Assembly: GCA_022449765.1 (NCBI GenBank)
Contig: JAKUPZ010000009.1
Location: forward strand, 1 to 64,000
Direction of reading: 5' to 3'
Source: Dehalococcoidia bacterium
GTDB taxonomy: Bacteria > Chloroflexota > Dehalococcoidia > Lucifugimonadales > Australimonadaceae
Length of the DNA: 64,000 nt
The translations under genes were made by a program, and so were the position numbers. Positions 35,753-44,770 of this stretch are shown piece after piece. The notes under the pieces are model-generated. The model made no database searches. It was not told where the DNA came from and saw nothing but the letters and a program-made list of their open reading frames with translations. Numbering within the stretch: position 1 is the stretch's first letter; every line of letters starts with the position of its first letter.

Positions 35753-36613
35753 ATGGCTTTAGCCATAGTCACAGACTCCAATATTTCACTACCTAAACAA
35801 GTTTTTGAAAATTTACCTATTTTCATAGCGCCACTTGAAATCCATTTCGACGGGTGTTCATACATTGATGGGGTTGATTTAAATGCTGAGGAATTTTATC
35901 GGATAATCTCAACTCAAAAGAAGGCTATTACCACCTCTGCCCCTAGGCCTCAAGCCTTTTTAGAAGCATTCGAAAAAGCCAGTGACCAATACGATGAGAT
36001 TATATGCATAAGTCTTTCTTCAAAATTAAGTGCCACCTACACATGTGCCCAGCAGGCAATTGACATTGCAGCAACCAAATTGGCAAGGGTAAAAATAAAA
36101 CTAATAGACTCGGAGACGGCAGGGCTGGCACAAGGCTTGATGGTTTTAACTTGCGCCCGGCAGGCACAGCGTGGTGAAAGCTTAGACTCTATCGTAAAAA
36201 ATCTACAGGAAACTAAGGATTCTTATAGCATGATTGGATGCGTCGGCTCATTGGATTACCTGGCCAAAAGCGGGAGAATTCCAAATATATATAAATGGAT
36301 ATCCAATCTAGCTAATATTAAGCCCTTAGTTCAGTTCTCTTCTGGAGAAATTAAGATGGTTTCACGACATCGAGGTATTTCGAAAGCTCTAAATCACATG
36401 GTAACTGTTGCCAAAACGAGCATAGGTGATGCCCCTGCTTTTGGAGCAGTAATGCATTCAGATGATTTAAAAAACGCTATCCGCTTATCTGACAAGCTCC
36501 GTTCTCAAATCGATTTTGAAGAGTTGTTTATTACTGAATTAACTCCTGTAATTGGAGCACATGTCGGTAATGGATTAGTAGGATGCGCCTTCTCTCCGAT
36601 CTCGAAGCATTAG
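35753..36613 (+). CDS. DegV family fatty-acid-binding protein
   Basis: 286 residues. It starts with IVTDSNISLPKQVFENLPIFIAPL; contains ITTSAPRPQAFLEAFEKA, SLSSKLSATYTCA, and VGSLDYLAKSGRI, all DegV (FakB) landmarks. FakB proteins bind a fatty acid and present it to the kinase FakA, feeding phospholipid synthesis; no fakA gene is here. The Ser/Thr-rich ligand pocket residues appear conserved. Third gene of the proC operon; the stop overlaps the convergent GNAT gene stop by 4 bp. Confidence 0.9.
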   Translation: MALAIVTDSNISLPKQVFENLPIFIAPLEIHFDGCSYIDGVDLNAEEFYRIISTQKKAITTSAPRPQAFLEAFEKASDQYDEIICISLSSKLSATYTCAQQAIDIAATKLARVKIKLIDSETAGLAQGLMVLTCARQAQRGESLDSIVKNLQETKDSYSMIGCVGSLDYLAKSGRIPNIYKWISNLANIKPLVQFSSGEIKMVSRHRGISKALNHMVTVAKTSIGDAPAFGAVMHSDDLKNAIRLSDKLRSQIDFEELFITELTPVIGAHVGNGLVGCAFSPISKH

Positions 36614-37008
36614 CGCCTTCTTTTAAGTCTAAAGGCCCTTTCCACACGCTCCCATCCTAAATGCTCATAAAATGGCTCACCTTCTTCAGATGACGTTAAT
36701 ACCAAATTAACTTCTTCTCCAGCCTCTTGCTGTACCAAATCGAGCATCCTCTTCCCTATACCCTGACCTTTTGATTCAATCGCTACTACAACCTCAGCAA
36801 CTAAACAGTAGTATGAACCGTCACTAATCGCTCGACAAAAACCCACTAGTCGATTGTTATTTCTAACTGTGACCGTGATATTGCCATGATCTAGCATCCG
36901 CTGTACACGCTGAAGATCTTCGAGAGGGCGTAAAAATCCGCCCTCTATCAAGAGCTCCGCAACTTCCTTAGGTTCGGGAATTAAATCTAGGCTATAGGAA
37001 ATTGTCAT
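36610..37008 (-). CDS. GNAT family N-acetyltransferase
   Basis: 132 residues, a compact GNAT domain. VEVVVAIESKGQGIGKRMLDLV reads as strand 4 and the acetyl-CoA loop (ESKGQGIGKRM matches the R/Q-x-x-G-x-G/A motif), followed by strand 5 and a terminal SSEEGEPFYEHLGWERV. Substrate cannot be predicted. GAGG precedes the ATG with a wide spacing. Convergent with degV, divergent from pepA. Confidence 0.8.
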   Translation of the reverse strand: MTISYSLDLIPEPKEVAELLIEGGFLRPLEDLQRVQRMLDHGNITVTVRNNNRLVGFCRAISDGSYYCLVAEVVVAIESKGQGIGKRMLDLVQQEAGEEVNLVLTSSEEGEPFYEHLGWERVERAFRLKRRR

Positions 37009-37063
37009 TAGTTAAATAACCTCAAATCTTAATTTAGACAAAATAGGAGATGTTCCTTATTGT

Positions 37064-37092
37064 TTGACACAGACAAATTAGAATCCTAGCAT
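37064..37092 (+). promoter_or_regulatory. Sigma-70-type promoter for pepA
   Basis: TTGACA at 37064-37069, spacer of 17 bp, TAGCAT at 37087-37092, about 44 nt before the pepA ATG. It is the best consensus -35/-10 pair found in the window. Confidence 0.5.
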
Positions 37093-37135
37093 TCGATATT
37101 AAATAATATATTCATCAATTTCAGAAGAGGGTTTC

Positions 37136-38662
37136 ATGACTGTAATTAATGTAGAGAAGGGCGACATTACCAAAAGCCCTTCTGACGCCATCGTGGTCAA
37201 TTTATTTGAAGGTGTTGCGTCACCTGAGGGTGGTACTGGTGCGATAGACAAAGCGCTCGGGGGTGCTATTTCAGAACTAATCAAAGAAAAAGAAATTACT
37301 GGGAAGCTTGGGGAATCCACATTAATCCATACTTTAGGGAAGATTCCTGCTAAGCGCATTTTAATAATGGGTTTAGGAAAGCGAGAGAAATTTTCCACAT
37401 CTGTAGTCCGTTCTATCTCTGGGCATGCTGCTCGATATCTCAGGCAAAAAGGAATTAAGCACGCTGCATCGATAACGCACGGTGCGGGGATTGGCCAGCT
37501 GGATACTAGTGATTCAGCTCAAGCAATCGCTGAAGGGGTAACTCTGGGGCTTTATGAATTCAAGAACTATCAAAGCAAAAAAAGCGAATCATCATCAAAC
37601 GAGAAATCGTTGGAAAGCTTCACCCTAATAGAGCAGGACGAAGGAAGAATAAGCGCATTAAAAGCAGGCGTGGTGAGAGGAACGGTCATTTCCACAAGCG
37701 CACTGCTAGCAAGGAACTTAGTTAACGAACCTGCTAACGTGGTCAATCCCGTAAAAATGGCGCAAGTGGCGTCCGCAATGGCGCTGGAGGCAGGTATCCC
37801 GATTGAAATACTTGGACGCGAAGACCTTATGCAAAACGAGATGGGTGCAATGCTTGCGGTAAGCGCAGGATCAGCAAATGAACCTCAACTTATCATAATG
37901 GAATATCTAGGCGACCCGGAAAATCCTGAAAATAATATTGCACTTGTGGGCAAAGGGATAACTTTTGATTCCGGAGGAATTTCAATTAAACCAAGTGCAA
38001 GCATGTGGGAAATGAAAGGTGATATGAGTGGCGGAGCTTCTGTAATTGGAGCCATGAAAGGTATTTCTGAATTAAAGCCAAAAATAAATGTATATGGCGT
38101 TGTACCTGCTGTTGAGAACATGCCGTCAGGTACCGCACAGCGCCCTGGCGATATCATCCGTGCGATGAATGGAAAGACGATTGAAGTCGATAATACGGAT
38201 GCTGAAGGCAGGCTGATACTTGCTGATGCAATTTCTTACATACGCCACACTAAAAATGTCAGGAGGGTTGTAGATATCGCGACACTCACAGGTGCGATAG
38301 TAATTGCATTAGGGCATGTAGCTAGTGGTGTAATGGGTACTTCGCAAACGCTTGTAGATGCGGTCTTAAGTGCATCAAAATCAACTGATGAAAAAATGTG
38401 GCAACTGCCATTATTCGAAGAATATAAGCGTCAGAACCATTCAGATTATGCTGATGTGAAGAATACCGGTGGAAGACCTGCCGGCAGTATTACTGCAGCT
38501 TTATTTATCGGGGAATTCACTGAAGGCGTCGAGTGGGCGCATTTGGATATAGCAGGTACATTTTTATCAGAAAAAACAACCGGGCATATGATCAAAGGAG
38601 CAACTGGAGTACCCACTCGAACTTTAATCAAATTAGTTGAAGACCTAGCACAAACATCCTAA
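37136..38662 (+). CDS. pepA: Leucyl aminopeptidase (M17)
   Basis: 508 residues. The N-terminal macro-like domain is followed by the M17 catalytic domain: VGKGITFDSGGISIKPS with metal-binding Lys and Asp, then the signature NTDAEGRLILADA with Asp and Glu ligands, and TLTGAIVIALG. It is a hexameric dizinc/manganese exopeptidase removing N-terminal residues. AGAGGG precedes the ATG, and a good promoter is upstream. Some PepA proteins also bind DNA. Followed by tRNA-His. Confidence 0.95.
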   Translation: MTVINVEKGDITKSPSDAIVVNLFEGVASPEGGTGAIDKALGGAISELIKEKEITGKLGESTLIHTLGKIPAKRILIMGLGKREKFSTSVVRSISGHAARYLRQKGIKHAASITHGAGIGQLDTSDSAQAIAEGVTLGLYEFKNYQSKKSESSSNEKSLESFTLIEQDEGRISALKAGVVRGTVISTSALLARNLVNEPANVVNPVKMAQVASAMALEAGIPIEILGREDLMQNEMGAMLAVSAGSANEPQLIIMEYLGDPENPENNIALVGKGITFDSGGISIKPSASMWEMKGDMSGGASVIGAMKGISELKPKINVYGVVPAVENMPSGTAQRPGDIIRAMNGKTIEVDNTDAEGRLILADAISYIRHTKNVRRVVDIATLTGAIVIALGHVASGVMGTSQTLVDAVLSASKSTDEKMWQLPLFEEYKRQNHSDYADVKNTGGRPAGSITAALFIGEFTEGVEWAHLDIAGTFLSEKTTGHMIKGATGVPTRTLIKLVEDLAQTS

Positions 38663-38706
38663 TAAGTTTGACCATGCGATTTAAGACCTATAACATTTCA
38701 TTTCTT

Positions 38707-38783
38707 GGTGGGCGTGGTCGAGGGGTTAAGACGCCTGGTTGTGGCCCAGGAGATCGAGGGTTCAATTCCCTCCGCTCACCCCA
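38707..38783 (+). tRNA. tRNA-His (anticodon GTG), G-1 and CCA encoded
   Basis: 77 nt including the extra 5' G at 38707 that is diagnostic for tRNA-His and pairs with discriminator C. Acceptor GTGGGCG pairs with CGCTCAC; anticodon stem CCTGG/CCAGG encloses TTGTGGC with GTG at 34-36; the T-arm has GGTTCAATTCC. Confidence 0.97.
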
Positions 38784-38868
38784 TTTATTCAGTCTTTTCA
38801 GCCTTTACTGAGTTGACTTAAACTCTGGCTCAACAAAAAAGACAAGTTGTCCGAGAGGGAGGAAATTC

Positions 38869-39612
38869 ATGGGAAGATTAGAGAATAAGGTTGCAGTTAT
38901 TGTCGGCGGTGGTCGAAATATAGGCAGAGCCACTTCTAAGCTTTTTGCATCAGAAGGTGCGAAAATCGCAATATTTGACCTAGATGAGGATAGGGCTGCT
39001 GCTGTAACAGAAGAAGTTGCTGAGCAAGGCGGTGAATGCATGTACGTCACCGGCGAGGTCCAAAAAGTCAGCGATGTCCAAAATATGGTAGCTAAAGTAG
39101 TCGCTCACTATGGGAAAATCGACGTTCTTATCAATTGTGCTGCCATCTCAGATCGTTCACCGATGCTTGAACTTGAAAATGATGAATACCATCGAGTGAT
39201 TGATGTGACTATGAATGGCACTTACTACACCTGCAAATATGTATCCGAGCAAATGGTAAAGCAAGGGCATGGTGGATCCATAGTTAACTTCTCTTCAGGC
39301 TCCGCATTCCAAGGAAACACACGAAGAGTAGCGTATGACATGGCAAAAGGAGCAATTGTTGTGCTTACCATGGATATGGCTGCTCAACTAGCTCAATATG
39401 GAATACGTACTAACGCGATTGCCCCAGGCCAAACCGGATCTCAAGTTGGAGGTAAGATTGCCTTCGAGGATCGTCATTCAAATAACTTAGTAGGGGGAAG
39501 AGCGGGCTACCCAGAAGAACAGGCTAGCGTCGCGCTTTTCCTTGCAAGTGATGATGCAAGGCACTTATATGGCCAGACGCTCCAAAACGATGGTGGCAGC
39601 TCCATAGTCTAG
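38869..39612 (+). CDS. Short-chain dehydrogenase/reductase (SDR)
   Basis: 247 residues. Cofactor site GGGRNIGRA (about 12-20) replaces the usual TGxxxGIG Thr with Gly. NCAAI takes the NNAG place, catalytic Ser in NFSSGSA, and YDMAK the Tyr-x3-Lys; ends NDGGSSIV. Strong Shine-Dalgarno GAGGGAGGAAATTC. The Rieske ferredoxin follows 20 bp later, so the pair may serve the same oxidative pathway. Located just after tRNA-His. Confidence 0.85.
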   Translation: MGRLENKVAVIVGGGRNIGRATSKLFASEGAKIAIFDLDEDRAAAVTEEVAEQGGECMYVTGEVQKVSDVQNMVAKVVAHYGKIDVLINCAAISDRSPMLELENDEYHRVIDVTMNGTYYTCKYVSEQMVKQGHGGSIVNFSSGSAFQGNTRRVAYDMAKGAIVVLTMDMAAQLAQYGIRTNAIAPGQTGSQVGGKIAFEDRHSNNLVGGRAGYPEEQASVALFLASDDARHLYGQTLQNDGGSSIV

Positions 39613-39632
39613 CCAGATGAATTGAGGTAGAG

Positions 39633-39956
39633 ATGGCCGAGGAATACAAAAAAGTTGCTAGGCGAGATGAAATCAAACCCAGTGAGTTGAAACTTGTCGA
39701 TGTTGGTGAAAATCAAATCGTATTAACTGAACTTAATGGGGAAGTTATAGCATTCGATAATTTGTGCACTCATGAAGATTGCGACCTAGTTTATGGCGCG
39801 ATCGACGAAGACAATGAGATTGAATGCGACTGCCATGGAGCGCGTTTCAACGTTTTAACTGGAGAGGTAACTTGCCCTCCTGCTGATATCCCTTTGCCGG
39901 TATACAAAGTGACAGTTAATGGCGATGAGGTCACTATCGGACCCAAGAAAAACTAA
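39633..39956 (+). CDS. Rieske-type ferredoxin
   Basis: 107 residues, a stand-alone Rieske domain of the BphF/NirD type. C-T-H (in DNLCTHEDCDL) and C-D-C-H (in ECDCHGARF) supply the two Cys and two His of the [2Fe-2S] cluster. Cytoplasmic electron carrier, usually delivering electrons to a ring-hydroxylating oxygenase. Coded 20 bp after an SDR, with no oxygenase adjacent; it might serve the three Rieske oxygenases at 1-7040. Stop abuts the convergent unknown gene. Confidence 0.92.
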   Translation: MAEEYKKVARRDEIKPSELKLVDVGENQIVLTELNGEVIAFDNLCTHEDCDLVYGAIDEDNEIECDCHGARFNVLTGEVTCPPADIPLPVYKVTVNGDEVTIGPKKN

Positions 39957-40601
39957 TTAGTACGTCGAGCCAAGAGCAACACTCACAACTTGGCGCTCCA
40001 GTGAGAGTGCCAAGTCTTTAGCTAGCTCCAAATTTTGGGTTTCCCCTAGGGTAACAACAAAGGTTACTCCCAATAGTCGACCGATTGAAAAATCTACAAT
40101 CGTAGAACCAAGAGTACCGTTGGGAATCTCATGAACTGCAAAAATGGACGCCGATTTGCCGTAAAAGCCTGAGAGTTCAACCTGTTCTGCGTGTATAAGC
40201 TCGTGCCCGTTATCGTTCAAATTCCCGACACTTCCTAAGAATTCTTTAAGGAAGATGTCATCAATCCATTCAGATGGGCCGTTATCAGTTTCAAATAAAT
40301 GAATCACAGTGCCAACAGTTATCAAATCTCCATCAAGAGCAGTCTCAAGTTCTTCCGGAGCAAATTCGCGTACATACCCTGTGATCCTGCCACGAGCTCC
40401 AATTGATTCTACAGTCTGACCTGGAAAGCCGTGATCTGCCATCGTAGTGTTGTCGAGGATCCCTTCTCTCGCAATTTCAAATCCGGTTAGCTCGCTAGGC
40501 AAATCATCAATATCTAAAAGCATGTGTTCGAGATCTTCTTCGCGTACTGCGTCCGTAGCACGCTTTAAAGGGTCATCGCGTTTGATTTCTTGCTGTACCA
40601 A
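39957..40601 (-). CDS. Unknown acidic protein, 214 residues
   Basis: Not recognised. It begins with TTG preceded by TTAGGAG. No signal peptide or membrane segment. The N-terminal third is charged (DLEHMLLDIDDLPSELTGFEI), then an alternating beta-like pattern with AVHEIPNGTLGSTIVDFSIGRLLGVTFVVTL split over two strands. The overall look (a DLPSELTGF line, then sensitivity to net hydrophobic strands) resembles lipoprotein- or LpqN-like beta-sandwich proteins, without evidence of export. It lies between the Rieske ferredoxin and tRNA-Arg. Confidence 0.65.
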   Translation of the reverse strand: MVQQEIKRDDPLKRATDAVREEDLEHMLLDIDDLPSELTGFEIAREGILDNTTMADHGFPGQTVESIGARGRITGYVREFAPEELETALDGDLITVGTVIHLFETDNGPSEWIDDIFLKEFLGSVGNLNDNGHELIHAEQVELSGFYGKSASIFAVHEIPNGTLGSTIVDFSIGRLLGVTFVVTLGETQNLELAKDLALSLERQVVSVALGSTY

Positions 40602-40681
40602 AAGACGGCTCCTAATAAATACTGAGTTTAGTTTATCAATAAATGTGACTAGAAACTAGCAAAAATAGTAGAATTGATGTA

Positions 40682-40757
<76 letters not shown>

Positions 40758-40834
40758 TTTTTTAGATTCAAATCGCTAAGGGAACCCAAATTACTATCGC
40801 TCAGGAAATTTAAAGTCCTTAATCTGATCCGGAT

Positions 40835-42181
40835 ATGAAAAACAACAAAACTAATTATTTATTTTACGTATTACTCATCACCATCATGGGTTGCATTGTT
40901 GCGTGCGGAAGTGGTGCGGACAATGAAGAGAGCATCTCAAGTACCAAAAACCATACGTCTAAGCCTTCATCTGAAATCGAGATTAAAGCAAAGGAATCAC
41001 CTTCGGTATCATTACCCGAACTAGGTGTAAAAGTTGAGTACTCAGATAAGGTGAAATTATGGGGCGAGAATTGCACGAATGACCCTTTTTATGGGACAGT
41101 CGAAATACCGATAATAGACTATTTTAAGGATTTAGAAGATAAAAGTTGGGACGTCGCTCGTAACGAAACATATACATTTCGAGATGGCGATAAAGTCATG
41201 AGAAACGGGCCATTTACTACTTGGTACTTCGAAATGTTCTTGCAAGATGTTTCAAGCAATGTCCCTAAAAAATTCGAATCGATTTCTTTCGGATCACATC
41301 CTGAGTACTTTTGGGAAGACTACGTTAATTATGTAGTTACCGTATGTGAAACATTCCATGGCCGAGATACCTTAAGGAACGCGGTACTCGCCCATTCCAA
41401 ATTAATGAACTGGCGAACCAGCTGGCCGGCGCATGCTTCAAAATGGGAATCATTCCCATACATTGAAACGGGCCGTGAAGTAATCAAGGCACCTAGTCCC
41501 AGCGGCCTTGAACACTATACGAAATATATAACAGCATCAGGAGTCATTATTGTAGGAGGAGAAAAAGTACCAGCTCGTGCGATGCTGGCTGCCTATGATC
41601 GTGTGAATTATATGCTCTCTGCTCGACCAGAGTTTCACGACATTCTTAAAGAGAACAACGTCCGTATATCTTTGTTTGGACCAGGTTCAGGAAGCACAAC
41701 CTCTGAACTACCAGAATTCGAAGGTGAAGACGAGCCGGGCGGAATGTCAATGGGAGTCACTGATGCTGCGATGACTGCCAACGCAGAGTGGTTGTGTTAC
41801 CCGGGAAATCCAGATCGGGGTGGTGACCCTGTTATGCATGAATTAGTTCATTCACTTAACGGTATTGTCTTTGAGCAAATAAACGAGTTGTATTTCTATG
41901 AGCGAATACATGACCTTGCGCTGTCAGCTATCGACAAGGGAATATTTGCCACCAACTATACGCAGCACCTTCAGGATGGCGAAGAACAAGGTATACAACA
42001 CTACGTTGGAGAGTACTGGGCCACGACAGTTGAAGGTTATTTAATGGACATGGAAGGATTTAAGAATTCGCACGACACGCATGAATGGATCAAGGAGAAT
42101 GATCCTGAGTTATACGATTTAATTATCAGATATTTCCCTACTCAAAAATGGGACCTATGCACTGGGGAACTCAAGAAATGA
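40835..42181 (+). CDS. Lipoprotein with HExxH zinc-peptidase motif
   Basis: 448 residues, family not recognised. Signal peptide with hydrophobic core and lipobox (CIVAC, Cys about residue 25), then a Ser/Thr/Lys-rich linker. The mature part contains H335-E-L-V-H339 within GDPVMHELVHSLNG, the zincin metal-binding motif, followed by EYWATTVEGYL, where a Glu 60 or so residues later could be the third ligand. So an extracytoplasmic, lipid-anchored metalloprotease-like protein. No Shine-Dalgarno. Its TGA overlaps the ATG of a 41-residue membrane protein. Activity is inferred from the motif only. Confidence 0.75.
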   Translation: MKNNKTNYLFYVLLITIMGCIVACGSGADNEESISSTKNHTSKPSSEIEIKAKESPSVSLPELGVKVEYSDKVKLWGENCTNDPFYGTVEIPIIDYFKDLEDKSWDVARNETYTFRDGDKVMRNGPFTTWYFEMFLQDVSSNVPKKFESISFGSHPEYFWEDYVNYVVTVCETFHGRDTLRNAVLAHSKLMNWRTSWPAHASKWESFPYIETGREVIKAPSPSGLEHYTKYITASGVIIVGGEKVPARAMLAAYDRVNYMLSARPEFHDILKENNVRISLFGPGSGSTTSELPEFEGEDEPGGMSMGVTDAAMTANAEWLCYPGNPDRGGDPVMHELVHSLNGIVFEQINELYFYERIHDLALSAIDKGIFATNYTQHLQDGEEQGIQHYVGEYWATTVEGYLMDMEGFKNSHDTHEWIKENDPELYDLIIRYFPTQKWDLCTGELKK

Positions 42182-42303
42182 AGACAATAAAATGGCGTGG
42201 GATTCCAGTAAATCTACCCAACAAGCGTCGTGAGTGGATCTTACTGCTAGGTGTTGAAGGCACTGTTTTGCTGGTGCTTGCTTACGCACTGATATCCAGA
42301 TAA
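42178..42303 (+). CDS. Small single-span membrane protein, 41 residues
   Basis: Not recognised. ATGA overlap with the end of the HExxH lipoprotein gene signals translational coupling. The sequence starts basic (MKTIKWRGIPVNLPNKRREW) and continues with one hydrophobic span to the end (WILLLGVEGTVLLVLAYALI), ending SR. N-in topology expected. Followed by a long bidirectional hairpin. Confidence 0.6.
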   Translation: MKTIKWRGIPVNLPNKRREWILLLGVEGTVLLVLAYALISR

Positions 42304-42323
42304 ACCGATGCAACTAATGGTCG

Positions 42324-42373
42324 TTGTGGAAGAAGGACCTAGGATCGATTGATTCTAGGTCCTTCTTCCACAA
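42324..42373. terminator. Long bidirectional terminator hairpin
   Basis: A 23-bp stem (42324-42346 with 42351-42373, a single G-T pair), loop GATT, between convergent genes ending at 42303 and 42400. The stem carries AGAAGGACCT. T-runs are poor, so the length of the stem must do the work. Confidence 0.72.
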
Positions 42374-42399
42374 GCAAATCAGATTAAAAGTATTCCGTC

Positions 42400-43035
42400 C
42401 TAATCCTTATCTCGTAAAGTTATGACTCCCAAAGCCCCTGATACGAAAAACATACCCATCCAGGTAACTATCCCAAGTACATCATTACCTGTGGTGAAAA
42501 TACCAAACAAATGACCTATACCAATAATCACATAAAGAGATCCAATAACTCTGTGTAAAAGATCAGCGTACCGGTCAGCAAGCGAAATTCCGAACAGAGC
42601 AAAAGCAATACCCATGATCAATCCAACACCTTCAGTTAGATGGTAGCCAACAAGATATATCGCATTTGCAGATTCAACTGAGTTCGGATGAATTCCTAAA
42701 GCCCCAAAATTTAATCCAACTGACGCAGCCATCACCGCTATACATAGCGGGAAAAGAATTCCAGATGGTGTAGCTAATGCAGACCATTTAGTGCTTCCAT
42801 CAGTTGATCGTGCTGACATTGAAAGTGTTCGCGACGACATTGAAAGGCCTGTAAAAAGCAAAATAATCCCAGTAAGAAACAAAACCATAATTGCTTTGCT
42901 AAATGAAGGATCTTTAACTAATGCAATCAATTCCCCCTCGGCAGTATCCTCGCCTACTGGCCATCCTATGAATGCTCCAAGTATGAGAATCGGACCAAGT
43001 ATCAATAGTGTTCCGGTAAGATTCTTTGTGCTCAT
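42400..43035 (-). CDS. DUF4386-like multi-span membrane protein
   Basis: 211 residues from the ATG at 43035, which has GGAGG five bases upstream; a TTG at 43047 would add four residues. About six hydrophobic spans in a hairpin-like order, with TGTLLILGPILILGAFIGWPVG first and ending with LFGIFTTGNDVLGIVTWMGMFFVSGALGVITLRD. It resembles DUF4386-type proteins of unknown function. Monocistronic between two hairpin/gene ends. Confidence 0.65.
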   Translation of the reverse strand: MSTKNLTGTLLILGPILILGAFIGWPVGEDTAEGELIALVKDPSFSKAIMVLFLTGIILLFTGLSMSSRTLSMSARSTDGSTKWSALATPSGILFPLCIAVMAASVGLNFGALGIHPNSVESANAIYLVGYHLTEGVGLIMGIAFALFGISLADRYADLLHRVIGSLYVIIGIGHLFGIFTTGNDVLGIVTWMGMFFVSGALGVITLRDKD

Positions 43036-43152
43036 AATTACCTCCAATTAATTTTGTCAGAGACAAAATAATCTCAAAATGTTGATAAAACCAGCATGCA
43101 TATCTTCATTTATGCGCCAATCGACTTTTCTTAAAGGAGGTTTTTAGCAAAA

Positions 43153-43575
43153 TCAAACATTATGGCCAATGATTCGAGTGGGTTTGAGGGATATTGCTAT
43201 ACGCTTCTGTTCAATCATAACCTTGTCATATTCTGCCCAATCGGGATGCTCTTTACCGGCAGCTGCCCTATATATCCCCTGGAGAATCTGTCGTAGTTCC
43301 TCTGGGTCAGTATTAGTAGGAGTGGAGACTTCTGCAATTCCATCCAATACAGCAAAAGTCCGACGATCGGTGCTTATGATCATAAGTGCACACCGTGGGT
43401 CCCTAGTGAGGTTAAAAGCTTTAGCATTTCGAGATCGTGTAGTGAATACCAGACTGTTATCAATTTTTCCTACGGTCACAAGGCTTTGCTGCGGCATGCC
43501 GTCACGACGATAAGTAGTAAACACCACTACGTTATTCTGACTCAGCAAAGAATCTAAATCCTCAAGTGTTAGCAT
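43153..43575 (-). CDS. PPOX-class FMN/F420-binding split-barrel protein
   Basis: 140 residues from the ATG at 43575 (GGAGG upstream). The split-barrel pattern VVVFTTYRRDGMPQQSLVTVGKIDNSLVF..., TRSRNAKAFNLTRDPRCALMI and DGIAEV is that of the pyridoxamine-phosphate-oxidase-like family, in particular the F420-dependent TIGR03618/Rv1155 type, common in Actinobacteria and Chloroflexota. Function: reduction or oxidation of an unknown substrate with FMN or F420. Confidence 0.82.
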   Translation of the reverse strand: MLTLEDLDSLLSQNNVVVFTTYRRDGMPQQSLVTVGKIDNSLVFTTRSRNAKAFNLTRDPRCALMIISTDRRTFAVLDGIAEVSTPTNTDPEELRQILQGIYRAAAGKEHPDWAEYDKVMIEQKRIAISLKPTRIIGHNV

Positions 43576-43637
43576 CACTACCTCCTAGAGTGCGTCGATA
43601 CTAGGTGCGTGCTTGTACTTTGTCAAAAGTTTTTAAA

Positions 43638-43672
43638 TTGGAAATCGATATCAATTTCGGTATTCTCTCTAT
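43638..43672 (+). promoter_or_regulatory. Promoter giving a probable leaderless mRNA
   Basis: TTGGAA (43638-43643), 17-bp spacer, TATTCT (43661-43666), 6 nt, then the ATG at 43673. No Shine-Dalgarno is present. It supports the first ATG as start for the lipoprotein gene. Confidence 0.55.
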
Positions 43673-44752
43673 ATGTTGAGAATCCACATGCAAGTAGCTA
43701 TGAAATCAATTCCCCTAACTGCCCTTGTTTGCTTATTAGTACTCATCCTCATTGGGTGCAATTCACATTCCGAAGAGGCTAGCCAAAAGAATACTAAAAC
43801 CCAAACACAGCAATCCGGGCAAACTCAAAGAGCCAATAATCAAGAAATTGGCTCCAAAGTAAGTTCTGCAGAAGATGGAGGCCCCGAGGGTTCAGGTAAA
43901 TCTAGTTCCAATTCAGTGGCAAATGAAGCAAGGCATGGCAATGCTTCTTCGCAATCCAAAGATTCCTATGGAAATAATAAAAATTCAGATGATCCTGTAC
44001 GCTTTGAAACACCCAGTCTGGAAAATATCCTTATCCAAGACTTCGGGCCAATCGGCAATGAGAAAAATGCTTATGGGGCCATAGTTTTTAAAGACAATTT
44101 ACCTGGGCTCATATTTGATGAATTTGGCAGAAAAGATTTGCATAATCCCTCTGCAGGATCATTGAATACTAGTTTTAAATTCAGGGCACCGCTAGAAACA
44201 ATACTCGTCGCCCCTATCAGCGGCTCCATCACTTACATTGAGTGGCAGCCTAATAAAAACCATTCATCTGGCGATTGGGAAATACATATTAGCGCTGATA
44301 CTTCCTCGCCATGGACGGTCATTATTGACCATCTTGTAAGCTTAGAATGCAGGCGTACCTCTAGCACAGTTGTTCCCTGTGAATCAGATCTCAACATATT
44401 AGGCAATCCTATTGATATCGGTGCGAAAATAGAAGCAGGTCAGCCTATCGGGTACATTGGTAACTGGCTTTACGACAATGATGGACCGACCTATGGGCAT
44501 ACCGAATTGAGTATTCTAAAGTACTCAGAAGACAGGAATAGTGCATCTGTTTATTGTCCAATCCCCTACATTCAACCAAGTAAACAAGAGTATTATGTAG
44601 ATGCCGTAGCGGACTTAATGAAATTCTACGAGCAATGGGCTGGGGACGGAACGGTATATTTGGAAGATCAAATGCCATACCCCGGTTGCCTTTATGAAAA
44701 AATTGATTTAAACCCTGATGGCACTACTGTAGTTGAGAACTTACAAGGCTAA
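43673..44752 (+). CDS. Lipoprotein with a degenerate M23-like domain
   Basis: 359 residues. Signal peptide with lipobox ILIGC (Cys about residue 29), then a ~80-residue Ser/Asn/Gly-rich linker. The C-terminal half (about 130-320) has the strand order of M23/LytM peptidases: LVAPISGSITYIEWQP, WTVIIDHLVSLEC, GAKIEAGQPIGYIGNW, and YGHTELSIL. The zinc ligands are mostly missing (no HxH and N in place of Asp in HNPSAGSLN), so it should bind rather than cut. The upstream promoter places RNA start at this ATG; ATGs at 43688 and 43700 are alternatives. Followed 18 bp later by the beta-lactamase-like lipoprotein. Confidence 0.7.
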   Translation: MLRIHMQVAMKSIPLTALVCLLVLILIGCNSHSEEASQKNTKTQTQQSGQTQRANNQEIGSKVSSAEDGGPEGSGKSSSNSVANEARHGNASSQSKDSYGNNKNSDDPVRFETPSLENILIQDFGPIGNEKNAYGAIVFKDNLPGLIFDEFGRKDLHNPSAGSLNTSFKFRAPLETILVAPISGSITYIEWQPNKNHSSGDWEIHISADTSSPWTVIIDHLVSLECRRTSSTVVPCESDLNILGNPIDIGAKIEAGQPIGYIGNWLYDNDGPTYGHTELSILKYSEDRNSASVYCPIPYIQPSKQEYYVDAVADLMKFYEQWAGDGTVYLEDQMPYPGCLYEKIDLNPDGTTVVENLQG

Positions 44753-44770
44753 AAAGGAGCGTAGGCATTT

